Source of the DNA: Shewanellaceae bacterium UBA2521
GTDB taxonomy: Bacteria > Pseudomonadota > Gammaproteobacteria > Enterobacterales > Shewanellaceae
Assembly: GCA_002341165.1 (NCBI GenBank)
Contig: DDNL01000028.1
Span: 865 to 22,619 of the forward strand
Length of the DNA: 21,755 bases
Direction of reading: 5' to 3'
Shown: positions 1 to 8,572 of the stretch, piece by piece
Layout of the letters: every line of letters starts with the position of its first letter
Numbering within the stretch: position 1 is the stretch's first letter
Position numbers and translations under genes: made by a program
The notes under the pieces: generated by a model
What the model saw: only the letters and a program-made list of their open reading frames with translations
Told to the model about the DNA's origin: nothing
Databases searched by the model: none

Positions 1-43
1 CCAGTGGTTCACTGAAGTGAAGATCACAGGCATCAACGCTTAA
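1..43 (+). CDS. rplU: 50S ribosomal protein L21, C-terminal end (partial)
   Basis: Only the last 13 codons and the TAA stop (41-43) are inside the window. They read QWFTEVKITGINA, which matches the conserved C-terminus of bacterial L21 (E. coli ends QWFTDVKITGISA). L21 binds 23S rRNA in the large subunit. The gene lies 19 nt before rpmA, the usual rplU-rpmA operon. The start is off the left edge. The fragment is short, but both the tail and the position fit. Confidence 0.85.
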   Translation, partial: QWFTEVKITGINA

Positions 44-62
44 TTTCTGGGAGATATTATTT

Positions 63-317
63 ATGGCTCATAAGAAGGCTGGTGGTTCTACCCGAAATGG
101 TAGAGATTCAGAAAGTAAACGCCTTGGTGTAAAACGCTTTGGTGGAGAATCAGTTTTAGCTGGTAGCATTATCGTTCGTCAACGTGGTACAAAGTTCCAC
201 GCAGGTGACAACGTAGGTTGTGGTAAAGACCACACACTTTTTGCTACAGCAGATGGTCAGGTTAAATTTGAAGTGAAAGGCGCTAAAAACCGTACTTTCG
301 TGAGCATCGTTGCTTAA
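63..317 (+). CDS. rpmA: 50S ribosomal protein L27
   Basis: This 84-residue protein starts MAHKKAGGSTRNGRDSESKR and is nearly the E. coli L27 sequence, with the same length class. L27 sits near the peptidyl transferase centre and its flexible N-terminus reaches the P-site tRNA. There is no N-terminal extension of the kind that Firmicutes cleave. A GGAG Shine-Dalgarno at 49-52 precedes the ATG. It is cotranscribed with rplU, and an intrinsic terminator follows 26 nt after the stop. Confidence 0.97.
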   Translation: MAHKKAGGSTRNGRDSESKRLGVKRFGGESVLAGSIIVRQRGTKFHAGDNVGCGKDHTLFATADGQVKFEVKGAKNRTFVSIVA

Positions 318-343
318 TTCAGATCTGTATCTAAATTTTGAAG

Positions 344-369
344 AACCCTGTCTTATGGCAGGGTTTTTT
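344..369 (+). terminator. Rho-independent terminator of rplU-rpmA
   Basis: A perfect 7-bp stem, AACCCTG (344-350) with CAGGGTT (359-365), has an 8-nt loop and ends in six T residues (364-369). It lies just after the rpmA stop and separates the ribosomal-protein operon from obgE. Confidence 0.88.
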
Positions 370-448
370 GTTTGTATTTGAGCTTTATTATTTATACAAT
401 AGAGCTCTATTTTCGTGTGTGAGCTGTGCTCAATAAGCGTTCATTTTT

Positions 449-464
449 TGTGATGAAAATCACG
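449..464 (+). promoter_or_regulatory. CRP-like operator upstream of obgE
   Basis: TGTGA-N6-TCACG matches the E. coli CRP consensus TGTGA-N6-TCACA except at the last base, and the inner GTGAT-GAAA-ATCAC is a perfect palindrome. It lies 25 nt before the obgE ATG. A TATAAT (473-478) follows closely, and another -10-like TACAAT is at 395-400. In either register the site would overlap or follow a promoter, which suits repression better than activation. An FNR-type factor is possible but the TTGAT half-site is not met. Confidence 0.5.
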
Positions 465-489
465 TTTTATCGTATAATCGGAGTGTTTG

Positions 490-1665
490 ATGAAGTTCGT
501 TGATGAAGTAAAGATTCGTGCTGAAGCTGGAGATGGTGGTAGCGGATGCGTGAGTTTTCGTCGAGAAAAGTATATCCCAAGAGGGGGGCCTGATGGCGGC
601 GATGGTGGTGATGGCGGTAGCGTCTACCTTGTTGCAGATGAGAACTTAAATACACTGATTGACTATCGATTTGAGCGCTTCCACCGAGCTGAGCGTGGCA
701 AAAATGGCCAAAGCGCCAACTGTACAGGCCGTAGTGGTGAAGATTTGTATATCCCTGTTCCTGTGGGTACAAGAGCTATAGATGAAGAAACTCAAGAGAT
801 ATTGGGTGATCTAACTCGCCATGATCAAAAGTTGATGGTCGCTAAAGGTGGCTATCATGGACTGGGTAACACGCGCTTTAAAAGTAGCACAAACCGTGCT
901 CCACGTAAGAAAACTCTAGGTACACCGGGCGAAATTCGTAATTTACAGCTTGAGCTTCTGCTTTTAGCTGATGTAGGTCTACTGGGAATGCCCAATGCAG
1001 GTAAATCAACTTTCATTCGTGGTGTTTCAGCAGCTAAACCTAAAGTTGCAGACTATCCTTTTACGACTTTGATTCCTAACTTAGGTGTTGTAAACCCAGA
1101 GCCTGGAAAAAGCTTCGTTATTGCTGATATTCCTGGGCTTATTGAAGGTGCAGCTGAGGGTGCAGGTCTAGGTGTTCAATTCTTGAAGCACTTAGAGCGT
1201 TGTCGAGTTTTATTGCATATGGTTGATATCGCGCCTTTTGACGGCTCTGATCCAATTGAAAATGCACGAGTGATTATTGATGAGCTCAAGCACTACTCTG
1301 AAGAGTTAGCACAAAAGCCGCGCTGGTTGATTTTCAACAAAACAGATTTAATGCTAGAAGAAGAATTGGATGCTTATATTGAACATTTCATGCAATCTTT
1401 AGGCTGGGATTTACCTTTTTACAAGATAGCTGCAATTAACCGTCAAGGTACTTCTGTTGTAACTCATGAACTTATGGAGTTTTTAGATAGCTTACCTAAG
1501 GCGTTTGCAGAGTCGCAAGCAGCGGAAAAGGTTGAGTTCAAGTGGAAAAGCTATCACGATTCTGTCATGAAGCAAGAACAGGTTGAAGTTGAAGATGATT
1601 TGGATGATGACTTCGATTTTGATGATGAAGATGACGATGGCGTACAAGTTTTTTATGAGCGCTAA
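490..1665 (+). CDS. obgE: Obg-family GTPase ObgE/CgtA
   Basis: A 391-residue GTPase for 50S subunit maturation and stress control. The glycine-rich Obg fold fills about residues 1-158 (GDGGDGGDGG near the start). The G domain follows, with G1 GMPNAGKS at 166-173, switch TT in YPFTTL, G3 DIPGL at 213-217 and G4 NKTD at 283-286. The C-terminus is very acidic (DDLDDDFDFDDEDDD), as in gammaproteobacterial ObgE. I chose ATG 490 over a TTG one codon upstream because GGAG at 480-483 is correctly spaced and the family starts MKFVDE. It is separated from rpmA by a terminator and runs into folA with a 12-nt gap. Confidence 0.96.
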   Translation: MKFVDEVKIRAEAGDGGSGCVSFRREKYIPRGGPDGGDGGDGGSVYLVADENLNTLIDYRFERFHRAERGKNGQSANCTGRSGEDLYIPVPVGTRAIDEETQEILGDLTRHDQKLMVAKGGYHGLGNTRFKSSTNRAPRKKTLGTPGEIRNLQLELLLLADVGLLGMPNAGKSTFIRGVSAAKPKVADYPFTTLIPNLGVVNPEPGKSFVIADIPGLIEGAAEGAGLGVQFLKHLERCRVLLHMVDIAPFDGSDPIENARVIIDELKHYSEELAQKPRWLIFNKTDLMLEEELDAYIEHFMQSLGWDLPFYKIAAINRQGTSVVTHELMEFLDSLPKAFAESQAAEKVEFKWKSYHDSVMKQEQVEVEDDLDDDFDFDDEDDDGVQVFYER

Positions 1666-1677
1666 GAAGGTATATTG

Positions 1678-2157
1678 ATGAAGCTTGCTCTGATTGTTGC
1701 TGTAGCCAAAAACGATGTGATAGGTTATCAAGGCCAGATCCCTTGGCATATCTCTGAAGATTTGAAGTATTTTAAACGTGTGACTTCAGGCCATCCTGTG
1801 GTGATGGGTCGTAAAACATTTGAGTCCATTGGCCGCCCTTTACCGAACCGTCGTAATATCGTCGTGACACGCCAGCTTGATTATCATGCAGAAGGTATTG
1901 AGGTTGTGCACAGCTTGGCAGAAGCGACCTCAAAGATACAGCAGGATGAGCAGGTCTTCGTGATTGGTGGTCAAAGCTTATATGAAGAAGCACTACCTCT
2001 TGCTCAAGCTTTGTATGTCACAGAAGTTGATATGCAAGTTGAGGGAGATACTTTTTTCCCTCACTGGGCGAAGCATGAGTGGTCCTTGATGCACCAAGAA
2101 ACACATCAAACTCAGGACGGTATTGGTTTTAGTTTCTTACAGTATCAAAGAGTTTAA
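1678..2157 (+). CDS. folA: Dihydrofolate reductase, type I
   Basis: A 159-residue protein, the E. coli DHFR length. It reduces dihydrofolate to tetrahydrofolate with NADPH for thymidylate and purine synthesis. Visible family motifs are the VIG-containing M20-type loop, IPW (21-23), the catalytic acid D28 in SEDLKYF, GRKTFESIGRPLPNR, and the FVIGGQSLY nucleotide-binding segment. ATG 1678 is preferred to TTG 1675 because AAGAAGG (1664-1670) sits 7 nt upstream. That Shine-Dalgarno overlaps the obgE stop, which suggests coupled translation. It converges on apaH with an 8-bp gap, as in E. coli. Nothing suggests trimethoprim resistance. Confidence 0.95.
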   Translation: MKLALIVAVAKNDVIGYQGQIPWHISEDLKYFKRVTSGHPVVMGRKTFESIGRPLPNRRNIVVTRQLDYHAEGIEVVHSLAEATSKIQQDEQVFVIGGQSLYEEALPLAQALYVTEVDMQVEGDTFFPHWAKHEWSLMHQETHQTQDGIGFSFLQYQRV

Positions 2158-2165
2158 TTTCAGAT

Positions 2166-2987
2166 TCATTTTATGGCGTTTTCAAAGATATATTCATCTT
2201 TTTCTAAGTGCCATAAAGTGAGTTTTTCTCCCCAAACACATCCTGTATCCAAAGCATAGACTTCAGGTACATCGACCTGACCTAATAGCGATGCCCAGTG
2301 CCCAAAAATAACTTTGTGTGTGGTAAAAATCTCACAATCTAATTCAAACCAAGGCTTTAAGCCCTGTTTTTGTGTGCTAGCGTTAGGTGCACCTTTTTCT
2401 GTGAAATTCATACTTGTATCTTGGTGAACAAAGCGCATACGTGTTAACCCATTGATTGTATAGTGCATTTGCTCTTCTGTCGTGAGCTCGTCATGCCAAA
2501 GTACAGGTCCTTGGCCATACATAGTGCGCAGCAAGTGTTGATATGTCTGGGGGTTGGTGAGATGTTGTTGTACTTGGTTGCACTGTGATTTGAGTACATC
2601 CACATCCCACGCGGGAGGTACTCCTGCATGGCACAATATCAGTTTTTGCGCACTGAACTCGTATATTAAAGGCTGCTCTCGGAGCCAATGCATCAATGCT
2701 GCGCTCTCTTTCCCATGGAGTAGAGCATCTATTTTATCTTTAGGATTGGGAGAGTGAATGCCTTCAGAGACAGCGAGCAAATGTAGGTCATGATTACCTA
2801 AAACCATGCGACAGCTTGCTTGGTTTTGATAAAAAAATTCAAGAGCAGCATAAGAATCGGGTCCTCTGGCAACGACATCACCGCAACTCCAGAGCGTATC
2901 TATTGCTGGATTAAAGCTCACCTGAGCAAGGAGCTTTTGTAGCTCATTGAAACAGCCTTGAATGTCGCCGACGAAGTAGTTTGCCAT
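2166..2987 (-). CDS. apaH: Diadenosine tetraphosphatase, symmetrical
   Basis: This 273-residue PPP-superfamily phosphatase splits Ap4A into two ADP, and family members can decap Np4-RNA. The metallophosphatase motifs are GDIQG (7-11), GDVVARG (36-42), GNHD (64-67), then ILCHAG and the late FGHWASL. The first motif has Gln where E. coli ApaH has His (GDVHG); Pseudomonas ApaH also has Gln, so this need not mean loss of activity. It is the last gene of the lptD-surA-pdxA-rsmA-apaH cluster, 9 nt after rsmA, with no strong Shine-Dalgarno, so it probably depends on coupling. apaG, which normally sits between rsmA and apaH, is missing. Confidence 0.94.
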   Translation of the reverse strand: MANYFVGDIQGCFNELQKLLAQVSFNPAIDTLWSCGDVVARGPDSYAALEFFYQNQASCRMVLGNHDLHLLAVSEGIHSPNPKDKIDALLHGKESAALMHWLREQPLIYEFSAQKLILCHAGVPPAWDVDVLKSQCNQVQQHLTNPQTYQHLLRTMYGQGPVLWHDELTTEEQMHYTINGLTRMRFVHQDTSMNFTEKGAPNASTQKQGLKPWFELDCEIFTTHKVIFGHWASLLGQVDVPEVYALDTGCVWGEKLTLWHLEKDEYIFENAIK

Positions 2988-2996
2988 AGGAGTTGT

Positions 2997-3806
2997 CTAT
3001 ATGTTTTTCTTCCGATAGATATAATTGGCTATTGCTACATAATGCTGAACACTAATTTGCTCTGCACGCCATGTAGGATCGATGTTAAGTTGCTGGTAAT
3101 CTTCATCGCTTAGCATGCCTTTGAAATTGTTACGTAAGGTTTTGCGGCGCATATGAAATGCACGAGTGGTCACTTGTTGTAAAGTTTCTATATGATCACA
3201 AGGGAAAGGATGCTCTTTGTAAGGTGTGAGACAAACAATAGCTGATTCAACTTTAGGTGGCGGCACAAATGATTCCGGTGGCACTTCAAGTACAGGCACA
3301 GCTTGGCAGTAATATTGCGCCATGACAGAAAGACGACCATAGTTTTTATGATTAGGGCCTGCACAAAGTCGCAATACAACTTCTCTTTGCAGCATAAAAT
3401 ACATGCTATCTATGTGCTCAACAAAATTGAATAAATGAAACATCAAAGGTGTTGAGATATTATAAGGCAAGTTACCAAAAATTCTCATTTTCTTGTTTGC
3501 TTCAATGAGTTGAGAGAAATCAAATTTGAGGGCATCGCCTTGATGGATACTCAGCTTATTTTGCAAGACGGGATGGCTTTCTAAACGCTCGACTAGATCG
3601 CGATCGAGTTCAACGACGTGAAGCTTGTGAATCTGCTCACAAACTGGCTCTGTTAATGCCCCAAGTCCTGGACCAATTTCAACCATAGTATGCTTGTTAC
3701 TGGGTGCAATCGAGGTCACGATCTTATTGATAATATAATCATCATTGAGAAAGTTTTGCCCAAATCGTTTGCGGGCTTGATGCCCTAAATGTTTCTTATT
3801 GCTCAT
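2997..3806 (-). CDS. rsmA: 16S rRNA dimethyladenosine transferase
   Basis: A 269-residue KsgA/RsmA enzyme that dimethylates the two adjacent adenines in the helix 45 loop of 16S rRNA, a late step in 30S assembly. It shows RKRFGQNFLN (12-21), the SAM-binding motif EIGPGLG (43-49), the acidic ELDRD (66-70) and catalytic NLPY (112-115). Similarity to E. coli KsgA continues through ISTPLMFHLF and YGRLSVMAQYYC. The gene overlaps the 3' end of pdxA by 11 nt, implying translational coupling. Confidence 0.96.
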   Translation of the reverse strand: MSNKKHLGHQARKRFGQNFLNDDYIINKIVTSIAPSNKHTMVEIGPGLGALTEPVCEQIHKLHVVELDRDLVERLESHPVLQNKLSIHQGDALKFDFSQLIEANKKMRIFGNLPYNISTPLMFHLFNFVEHIDSMYFMLQREVVLRLCAGPNHKNYGRLSVMAQYYCQAVPVLEVPPESFVPPPKVESAIVCLTPYKEHPFPCDHIETLQQVTTRAFHMRRKTLRNNFKGMLSDEDYQQLNIDPTWRAEQISVQHYVAIANYIYRKKNI

Positions 3807-4788
3807 AATGTATTTGACTTAATTCAATTGCGCTTTGTATTGCGCAGATAAAGCTACTTACTTCAGCCTTTCCTGTACCCGCAAGATCTAATGCTGTTCC
3901 ATGATCGACAGATGTACGAATGTAAGGTAATCCTAAAGTAATGTTAATAGAGGCTCCAAACCCTTGCGACTTGAGTACGGGTAATCCTTGATCGTGATAC
4001 ATAGCTAATACTGCATCTGCATGCTGGAGGTATTTAGGTTGAAACAAGGTATCTGCAGACAGAGGTCCTTTTAGGTTGAAGCCTTTTTGCCTGAGCGCCT
4101 CAAGTGTAGGCTCTATGATTTCTATCTCTTCAAGCCCTAAGTGGCCTTGTTCACCGGCATGTGGGTTGAGTCCACACACATAAATACAAGGTTGCTTGAT
4201 ACCATATTTTTGGATTAAGTCCCGATGTAAAATCTCAATGACTTCGGTTAAGCTCTCAGGTGTAATGGCATCAGCAACTTGGCGCAGTGGTAAGTGTGTG
4301 GTCGCCAAAGCAACACGCAATGTTGATGTAGCAAGCATCATCACAACGCGTTGGCATTGAGCTTGTTGGGCAAAAAATTCAGTATGACCGCTAAATGCGA
4401 TACCTGCGTCATTGATGACACTTTTTTGCACAGGTCCTGTTACCAATGCATCAAAGTTTTTTTGCAGCATCTGCTCCCCCGCGAAAGTCAGAATCTCAAC
4501 CACATAATGACCATGACGCTTATCAAGCTGGCCTGCTTGTACACTCGATGTAAGTTTTATCGGTGCGACGACCAGATGTCCTGGTTGATGTGGTGTGTTA
4601 CGCTCTGCATTATAGAGTTCAATGCAAAGAGGCAAGCCTAGTTGTTTTGCTCTTTGCTTCAGCAAGTCAGGATCGGCACACACAACAAGTTGTGCGTGCC
4701 ACGTTTTTTGTGCGACTTGAATCACCAAGTCAGGCCCAATACCAGCAGGTTCACCTGCGGTGATGATGATCTGAGGTAGTCGTGCCAT
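3796..4788 (-). CDS. pdxA: 4-hydroxythreonine-4-phosphate dehydrogenase
   Basis: A 330-residue NAD-dependent enzyme of the DXP-dependent pyridoxal phosphate pathway; its product is used by PdxJ. Recognised segments are ITAGEPAGIGPDLV at the N-terminus, GHTEF, NPHAGE, YHDQGLPVLK and SVDHGTALDLAGTGKA; the His residues in these motifs supply the metal site in the family. The start codon abuts the surA stop with no gap (TAAATG), and the end overlaps rsmA by 11 nt. The surA-pdxA-rsmA order is the E. coli one. Confidence 0.95.
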   Translation of the reverse strand: MARLPQIIITAGEPAGIGPDLVIQVAQKTWHAQLVVCADPDLLKQRAKQLGLPLCIELYNAERNTPHQPGHLVVAPIKLTSSVQAGQLDKRHGHYVVEILTFAGEQMLQKNFDALVTGPVQKSVINDAGIAFSGHTEFFAQQAQCQRVVMMLATSTLRVALATTHLPLRQVADAITPESLTEVIEILHRDLIQKYGIKQPCIYVCGLNPHAGEQGHLGLEEIEIIEPTLEALRQKGFNLKGPLSADTLFQPKYLQHADAVLAMYHDQGLPVLKSQGFGASINITLGLPYIRTSVDHGTALDLAGTGKAEVSSFICAIQSAIELSQIHYEQ

Positions 4789-6093
4789 TTATTTTATATT
4801 CTGCGGTAATGTGTAACGTACATGAGCGCGATTTCGTATTTCATTCAGCCAAATTTGTAGCTCTTCGTTGAACTTACGACGGTAAAGAATATTTCTGGCT
4901 TTTTGCGTATTAATTTTTTGTTGCGCATTCATACGGCGACGTTCAAGAAGCTGTACCACATGCCAGCCAAAAGCCGTTTTAAAAGGCTGACTATATTCGC
5001 CTATTTTGAGTTGTTCTAAAGCGGCTTTAAATTCAGGTGCATAAACCTGAGGATCGCTCCATCCTAAATCACCACCTTGCGTAGCGGAAATAGTGTCTTC
5101 TGAATATTTGCGCGCAAAATCACCAAAAGCATCACTATTTTGCTTAGATTGAGCAACAAACTTTTTCAACATACTTTTTGCTTTTTTGTCAGACAAAATA
5201 GGAGATGTTTTGAGTAAAATATGACGACTCCGTACTTCTTGTACAAAAAGTTGATCTTGGCTTTGCAGATCGACGATTTTTAAGATGTGGAAGCCAATTC
5301 CACTTTTAAGTGGCCCGATGATATCATCAGGTTTTTTACCTTCAACGGCTTCTGCAAATAGACTTGGCATTTCATCGAGCGTCATAGCACCCATGTCGCC
5401 TCCTTTGAGAGCAGCTTGACCATCAGATTGAGACATGGCTAGATTCTTAAAACTCATGCCTGCATTTAAATCTTTGACCATTTTCTGCGCCTTTGCTTGC
5501 AGTTTTTCAGCTTGCTTGGCAGATGCTTGCTGTGGGACAGTGAGAAGGATGTGTTGTAAGTGGTAGCGTGTTGTTTTCATACCTTCTTTGGCAATAAATT
5601 TAACTAACCCTTCTATTTCCTGAGGTGAAATTTGGATACGTTGATGCATATGCGCACTTTGAATTTCTTGTATCGTTAAGTCGGTTCTTAGTTGTTCACG
5701 ATACATAGCATAAGGCATATTTTGAGATTTAGCTTGCTGCTTGATGAAATCAATGGCCTGCTCTTGAGTCAGGCTGGATTGACCCTTGAGATTGTTTTGA
5801 GCGATTTGAAGTATCGCTTGATCAAGCTGTAGATCACCGATTTTGAGCCCGACTCGGTTGGCAATCTCCATTTGGATACGGATAAGAATGAGGTGCTCAA
5901 TAATCTGTGATTTCAGGTCGCGATCAACTTCTTTGATATTTCTTTTTTGTTTGATCGAGTCCATCATCATACTAATTTCACTTTCTAATATCACGCTTTC
6001 ATTTACGAGAACAGCGATACGATCTAGTGGCTGAGCTTGGCCTAATGTACAGGCTATCCACAATATAAAGCATAAAGACATTCGTAAAAACAT
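4789..6093 (-). CDS. surA: Periplasmic peptidyl-prolyl isomerase / OMP chaperone SurA
   Basis: A 434-residue periplasmic chaperone that escorts outer-membrane proteins, including LptD, to the BAM complex. The N-terminus MFLRMSLCFILWIACTLGQA is a signal peptide with a likely cut after GQA. The N-terminal chaperone domain (VNESVILESEI) is followed by two parvulin domains, marked by GGDMGAM and GGDLGWSDP. The reading frame extends upstream to a TTG at 6135, but AGGA lies just ahead of the ATG at 6093 and this start places the signal peptide at the terminus, so I use it. It follows lptD, one of its best-known clients. Confidence 0.94.
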   Translation of the reverse strand: MFLRMSLCFILWIACTLGQAQPLDRIAVLVNESVILESEISMMMDSIKQKRNIKEVDRDLKSQIIEHLILIRIQMEIANRVGLKIGDLQLDQAILQIAQNNLKGQSSLTQEQAIDFIKQQAKSQNMPYAMYREQLRTDLTIQEIQSAHMHQRIQISPQEIEGLVKFIAKEGMKTTRYHLQHILLTVPQQASAKQAEKLQAKAQKMVKDLNAGMSFKNLAMSQSDGQAALKGGDMGAMTLDEMPSLFAEAVEGKKPDDIIGPLKSGIGFHILKIVDLQSQDQLFVQEVRSRHILLKTSPILSDKKAKSMLKKFVAQSKQNSDAFGDFARKYSEDTISATQGGDLGWSDPQVYAPEFKAALEQLKIGEYSQPFKTAFGWHVVQLLERRRMNAQQKINTQKARNILYRRKFNEELQIWLNEIRNRAHVRYTLPQNIK

Positions 6094-6141
6094 AAACTTT
6101 CCTAGAGTTATTTTCCTGTTGGTTACTAAAACCAATATATT

Positions 6142-8418
6142 TTATCTCGTTGAGTATATAGGCGTACGGTAGTTGTATATACTGTTTTGAAGCATTTTGT
6201 GTGTATAGGATTTTTTCGAGCCTATATTGGGTATAAAGAAATAGATTCCAAATTTATTTTCTTTTGCGCCATAGGGTTTTAACTTATTGGTGTAATCATC
6301 CATTTGGCTTTTCAGATAAGAACCATAATTAACACCTACGCCCCAACAACAAGAAGTGTATTGTAAGCCTATAACACTTTCGATATGACGATTGATATTT
6401 AAATCGTAATAATGCGTACCTGCTATACTCACACGATCGGTGATGCTCCATAACATACGTGTTCCAGTTTGTTGTACAACCTGCGTCTTATCTTCCGAGG
6501 GTTTATACCGGTAGCTCAATTGTATTGCGTTAGCTTCATCTAAACGATAATCGATATGTGTATAGACTTGCTGAATATTTTCATATTTAGAATCTAAGAC
6601 AACGCTACTGCTCCAATACCAGTTTCGTATCGGATTCATAGAGTATTCTATCACAAAAGAAGACTTTGACTTATCTTTTACTACTGATTGCTTGGTTTCG
6701 TTTTCGATTAAACTGACTTTCTTTTGTTTAAAATAAAAGATCTGACCTACGCTTAACCTCGCTTTTTCTTGCGATCTTTGATTAAAAAAAGCAGAGCTTA
6801 AACCCACTGTGAGTTGATTCTTATTAGAGATACGATCTAACCCAGAAAAGTCTCGTTCTTGGAAGAGAAATTTTGAGCTATCTGACAAGTAGTCTGTGTC
6901 ATAAATACCTATATCCTTTTGGTCGACATAGGGACGATATAAGTATTGTACTTTAGGCTCTAATGTTTGACGATAAGGTATATCTAAAAATTTATCATAG
7001 CGCTCAAAATCAAGTTTGCCAGAGAGCTTGATTTGAGGTATCAGCCTTTGTTGCGACTTATGATCTTGCTGTGGCTGATCGTAGAAAGTATAAAAGAGTT
7101 TTGTTTCGGAGATCCATGAACCTTGAGGTGAAATAATAGGTAAAGTCAGCGCAGGCTCAAGGTGTAAACGTGTTACCTTTTCGGTTTCTTTGTGTTTTTC
7201 ATCTCTCACAAAAAGTGTACTATTTGTATGTAAATCAAAGTCAATATTACTATTTTGGATATCATAAATTCGATAGTTATATATCATTTCAGGGTACACT
7301 TGATAAGGCTTGTTATCCGTTCTTAGAAGCTTAATATTTTGTACACGTAGTCCGAGATCCCAGGTTTCAGCATAATAACCGACTTGTCCGGAACGATTGA
7401 GCTGTGATGTAGAGTGAGGTTTGATATTTGAATTATAATCCTTAAAAAACAGCGGATCAGAGACTTGCGCATACTCAATAGAACTACGCAGATGTTGAGT
7501 TGAGTGGCTCTTACTATTTAACTCTAGAGCATAACGCCTTCTTTGGTTCAGGTAAACTCTCTTATCATGGATGCCTTCTAGTTTAAGGCTGCCCTGATGA
7601 TAAGGCCAGAGATAGCGGAATTCGGTTTTTAAGAATAGACTTGTATTTTTTACGTAGACAGGTGTAAGTGTTGCATCATAGTTAGGTGCAATGTTCCAGT
7701 AATAAGGTGCTGTAATGTTCCAACCATCATTACTACTACTTCCTATCTCAGCGGGTAAGAAGCCTGATTTTCTTTTTCTGGAAGTGGGTATAGAAAGGTA
7801 GGGTAGATACAATACAGGTACATCGTACAATTTCAGGCTTGAAAACCATATGTCAGCCCAACCATCATCCTGATCAAGATTGATTTCGCGTGCACTTAAG
7901 CTCCAAGTTTTGTTATTTTCGGGACACGAGGTAATACTTGCATCCATCATATTAATTTGCTTGTTTTTTACATCGATAATTTGTGCTTGACCATGAATGT
8001 TTTTACTGTTGAGCCAATAGTGTGAGTTCTCAATTTCAGCATGTTTGGTCTCTGTATTACCTGAAAAAGAATCTGCTTTGACGGTAAGATCTTTATCTTG
8101 GTATAAAATACTTCCTGTTGCTTCAACTTGTTGATTTTTTTTATTGTAAGTAATTTCATCAGCTTGTATTTTTTTATCTCGCTGGGTGAAAGAGACTTTA
8201 CCTTGGAACTTCGCCTTATGGTCCATGCTGACCACAGTCTTTTGTGATTGAATCTTAATGGTGTCTTTTTCTAATATTTTTTTTGATGGCTTATACGGTT
8301 CTACAGGTGCTACAACATAACAATCATCAGATTTTGTTTTATCTATGTTTGGAGACTGTTGCGCAAAAGAGAAAAAAGGTAAGCAACATGCAAAACTCAC
8401 AAATTTAAATGTGCTCAT
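6142..8418 (-). CDS. lptD: LPS-assembly protein LptD
   Basis: A 758-residue outer-membrane protein that, with LptE, inserts lipopolysaccharide into the outer leaflet. A signal peptide (residues 1 to about 19) precedes an OstA/LptA-like beta-jellyroll domain (about 50-165), then a long beta-barrel rich in alternating aromatic strands. Four cysteines match the conserved disulfide set: C33, C165 and the adjacent pair C690-C691 (YTSCCWGVG). E. coli LptD needs the inter-domain disulfides. The Shine-Dalgarno is weak, and a 15-codon reading frame (8415-8462) ends in a TGA overlapping the ATG. It heads the minus-strand cluster and is divergent from amgK. Confidence 0.95.
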   Translation of the reverse strand: MSTFKFVSFACCLPFFSFAQQSPNIDKTKSDDCYVVAPVEPYKPSKKILEKDTIKIQSQKTVVSMDHKAKFQGKVSFTQRDKKIQADEITYNKKNQQVEATGSILYQDKDLTVKADSFSGNTETKHAEIENSHYWLNSKNIHGQAQIIDVKNKQINMMDASITSCPENNKTWSLSAREINLDQDDGWADIWFSSLKLYDVPVLYLPYLSIPTSRKRKSGFLPAEIGSSSNDGWNITAPYYWNIAPNYDATLTPVYVKNTSLFLKTEFRYLWPYHQGSLKLEGIHDKRVYLNQRRRYALELNSKSHSTQHLRSSIEYAQVSDPLFFKDYNSNIKPHSTSQLNRSGQVGYYAETWDLGLRVQNIKLLRTDNKPYQVYPEMIYNYRIYDIQNSNIDFDLHTNSTLFVRDEKHKETEKVTRLHLEPALTLPIISPQGSWISETKLFYTFYDQPQQDHKSQQRLIPQIKLSGKLDFERYDKFLDIPYRQTLEPKVQYLYRPYVDQKDIGIYDTDYLSDSSKFLFQERDFSGLDRISNKNQLTVGLSSAFFNQRSQEKARLSVGQIFYFKQKKVSLIENETKQSVVKDKSKSSFVIEYSMNPIRNWYWSSSVVLDSKYENIQQVYTHIDYRLDEANAIQLSYRYKPSEDKTQVVQQTGTRMLWSITDRVSIAGTHYYDLNINRHIESVIGLQYTSCCWGVGVNYGSYLKSQMDDYTNKLKPYGAKENKFGIYFFIPNIGSKKSYTHKMLQNSIYNYRTPIYSTR

Positions 8419-8572
8419 TGCCTGCTATGCACCTTATATGTTGGTTTTATGTTATGAAACATGGCAGCCAGATAACAAATTGTTTTTATTTTCAACACTA
8501 CTATTTTCTTTTTAGACTAAATTAAAAGTATCATAATTGAAATTTCATAAAAGTTCTAGAGCTAGGTGAATT
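8419..8572. promoter_or_regulatory. Divergent intergenic region between lptD and amgK
   Basis: This 154-bp AT-rich stretch must carry promoters for both directions. On the plus strand CATAAT at 8532-8537 is a possible -10 for amgK, with no good -35. On the minus strand a TTGTTA/CATAAC pair with 16-nt spacing is possible for lptD. Neither is strong. No gene longer than a 15-codon leader frame is seen. Confidence 0.35.

Noticed and set aside
473..478. TATAAT as the main obgE promoter -10
   Set aside because: A start point about 7 nt downstream would leave almost no leader and put the GGAG Shine-Dalgarno outside the transcript; kept only as a side note.
6094..6135. Longer N-terminus for SurA starting at TTG 6135
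   Set aside because: It would bury the signal peptide, and a proper Shine-Dalgarno stands before ATG 6093.
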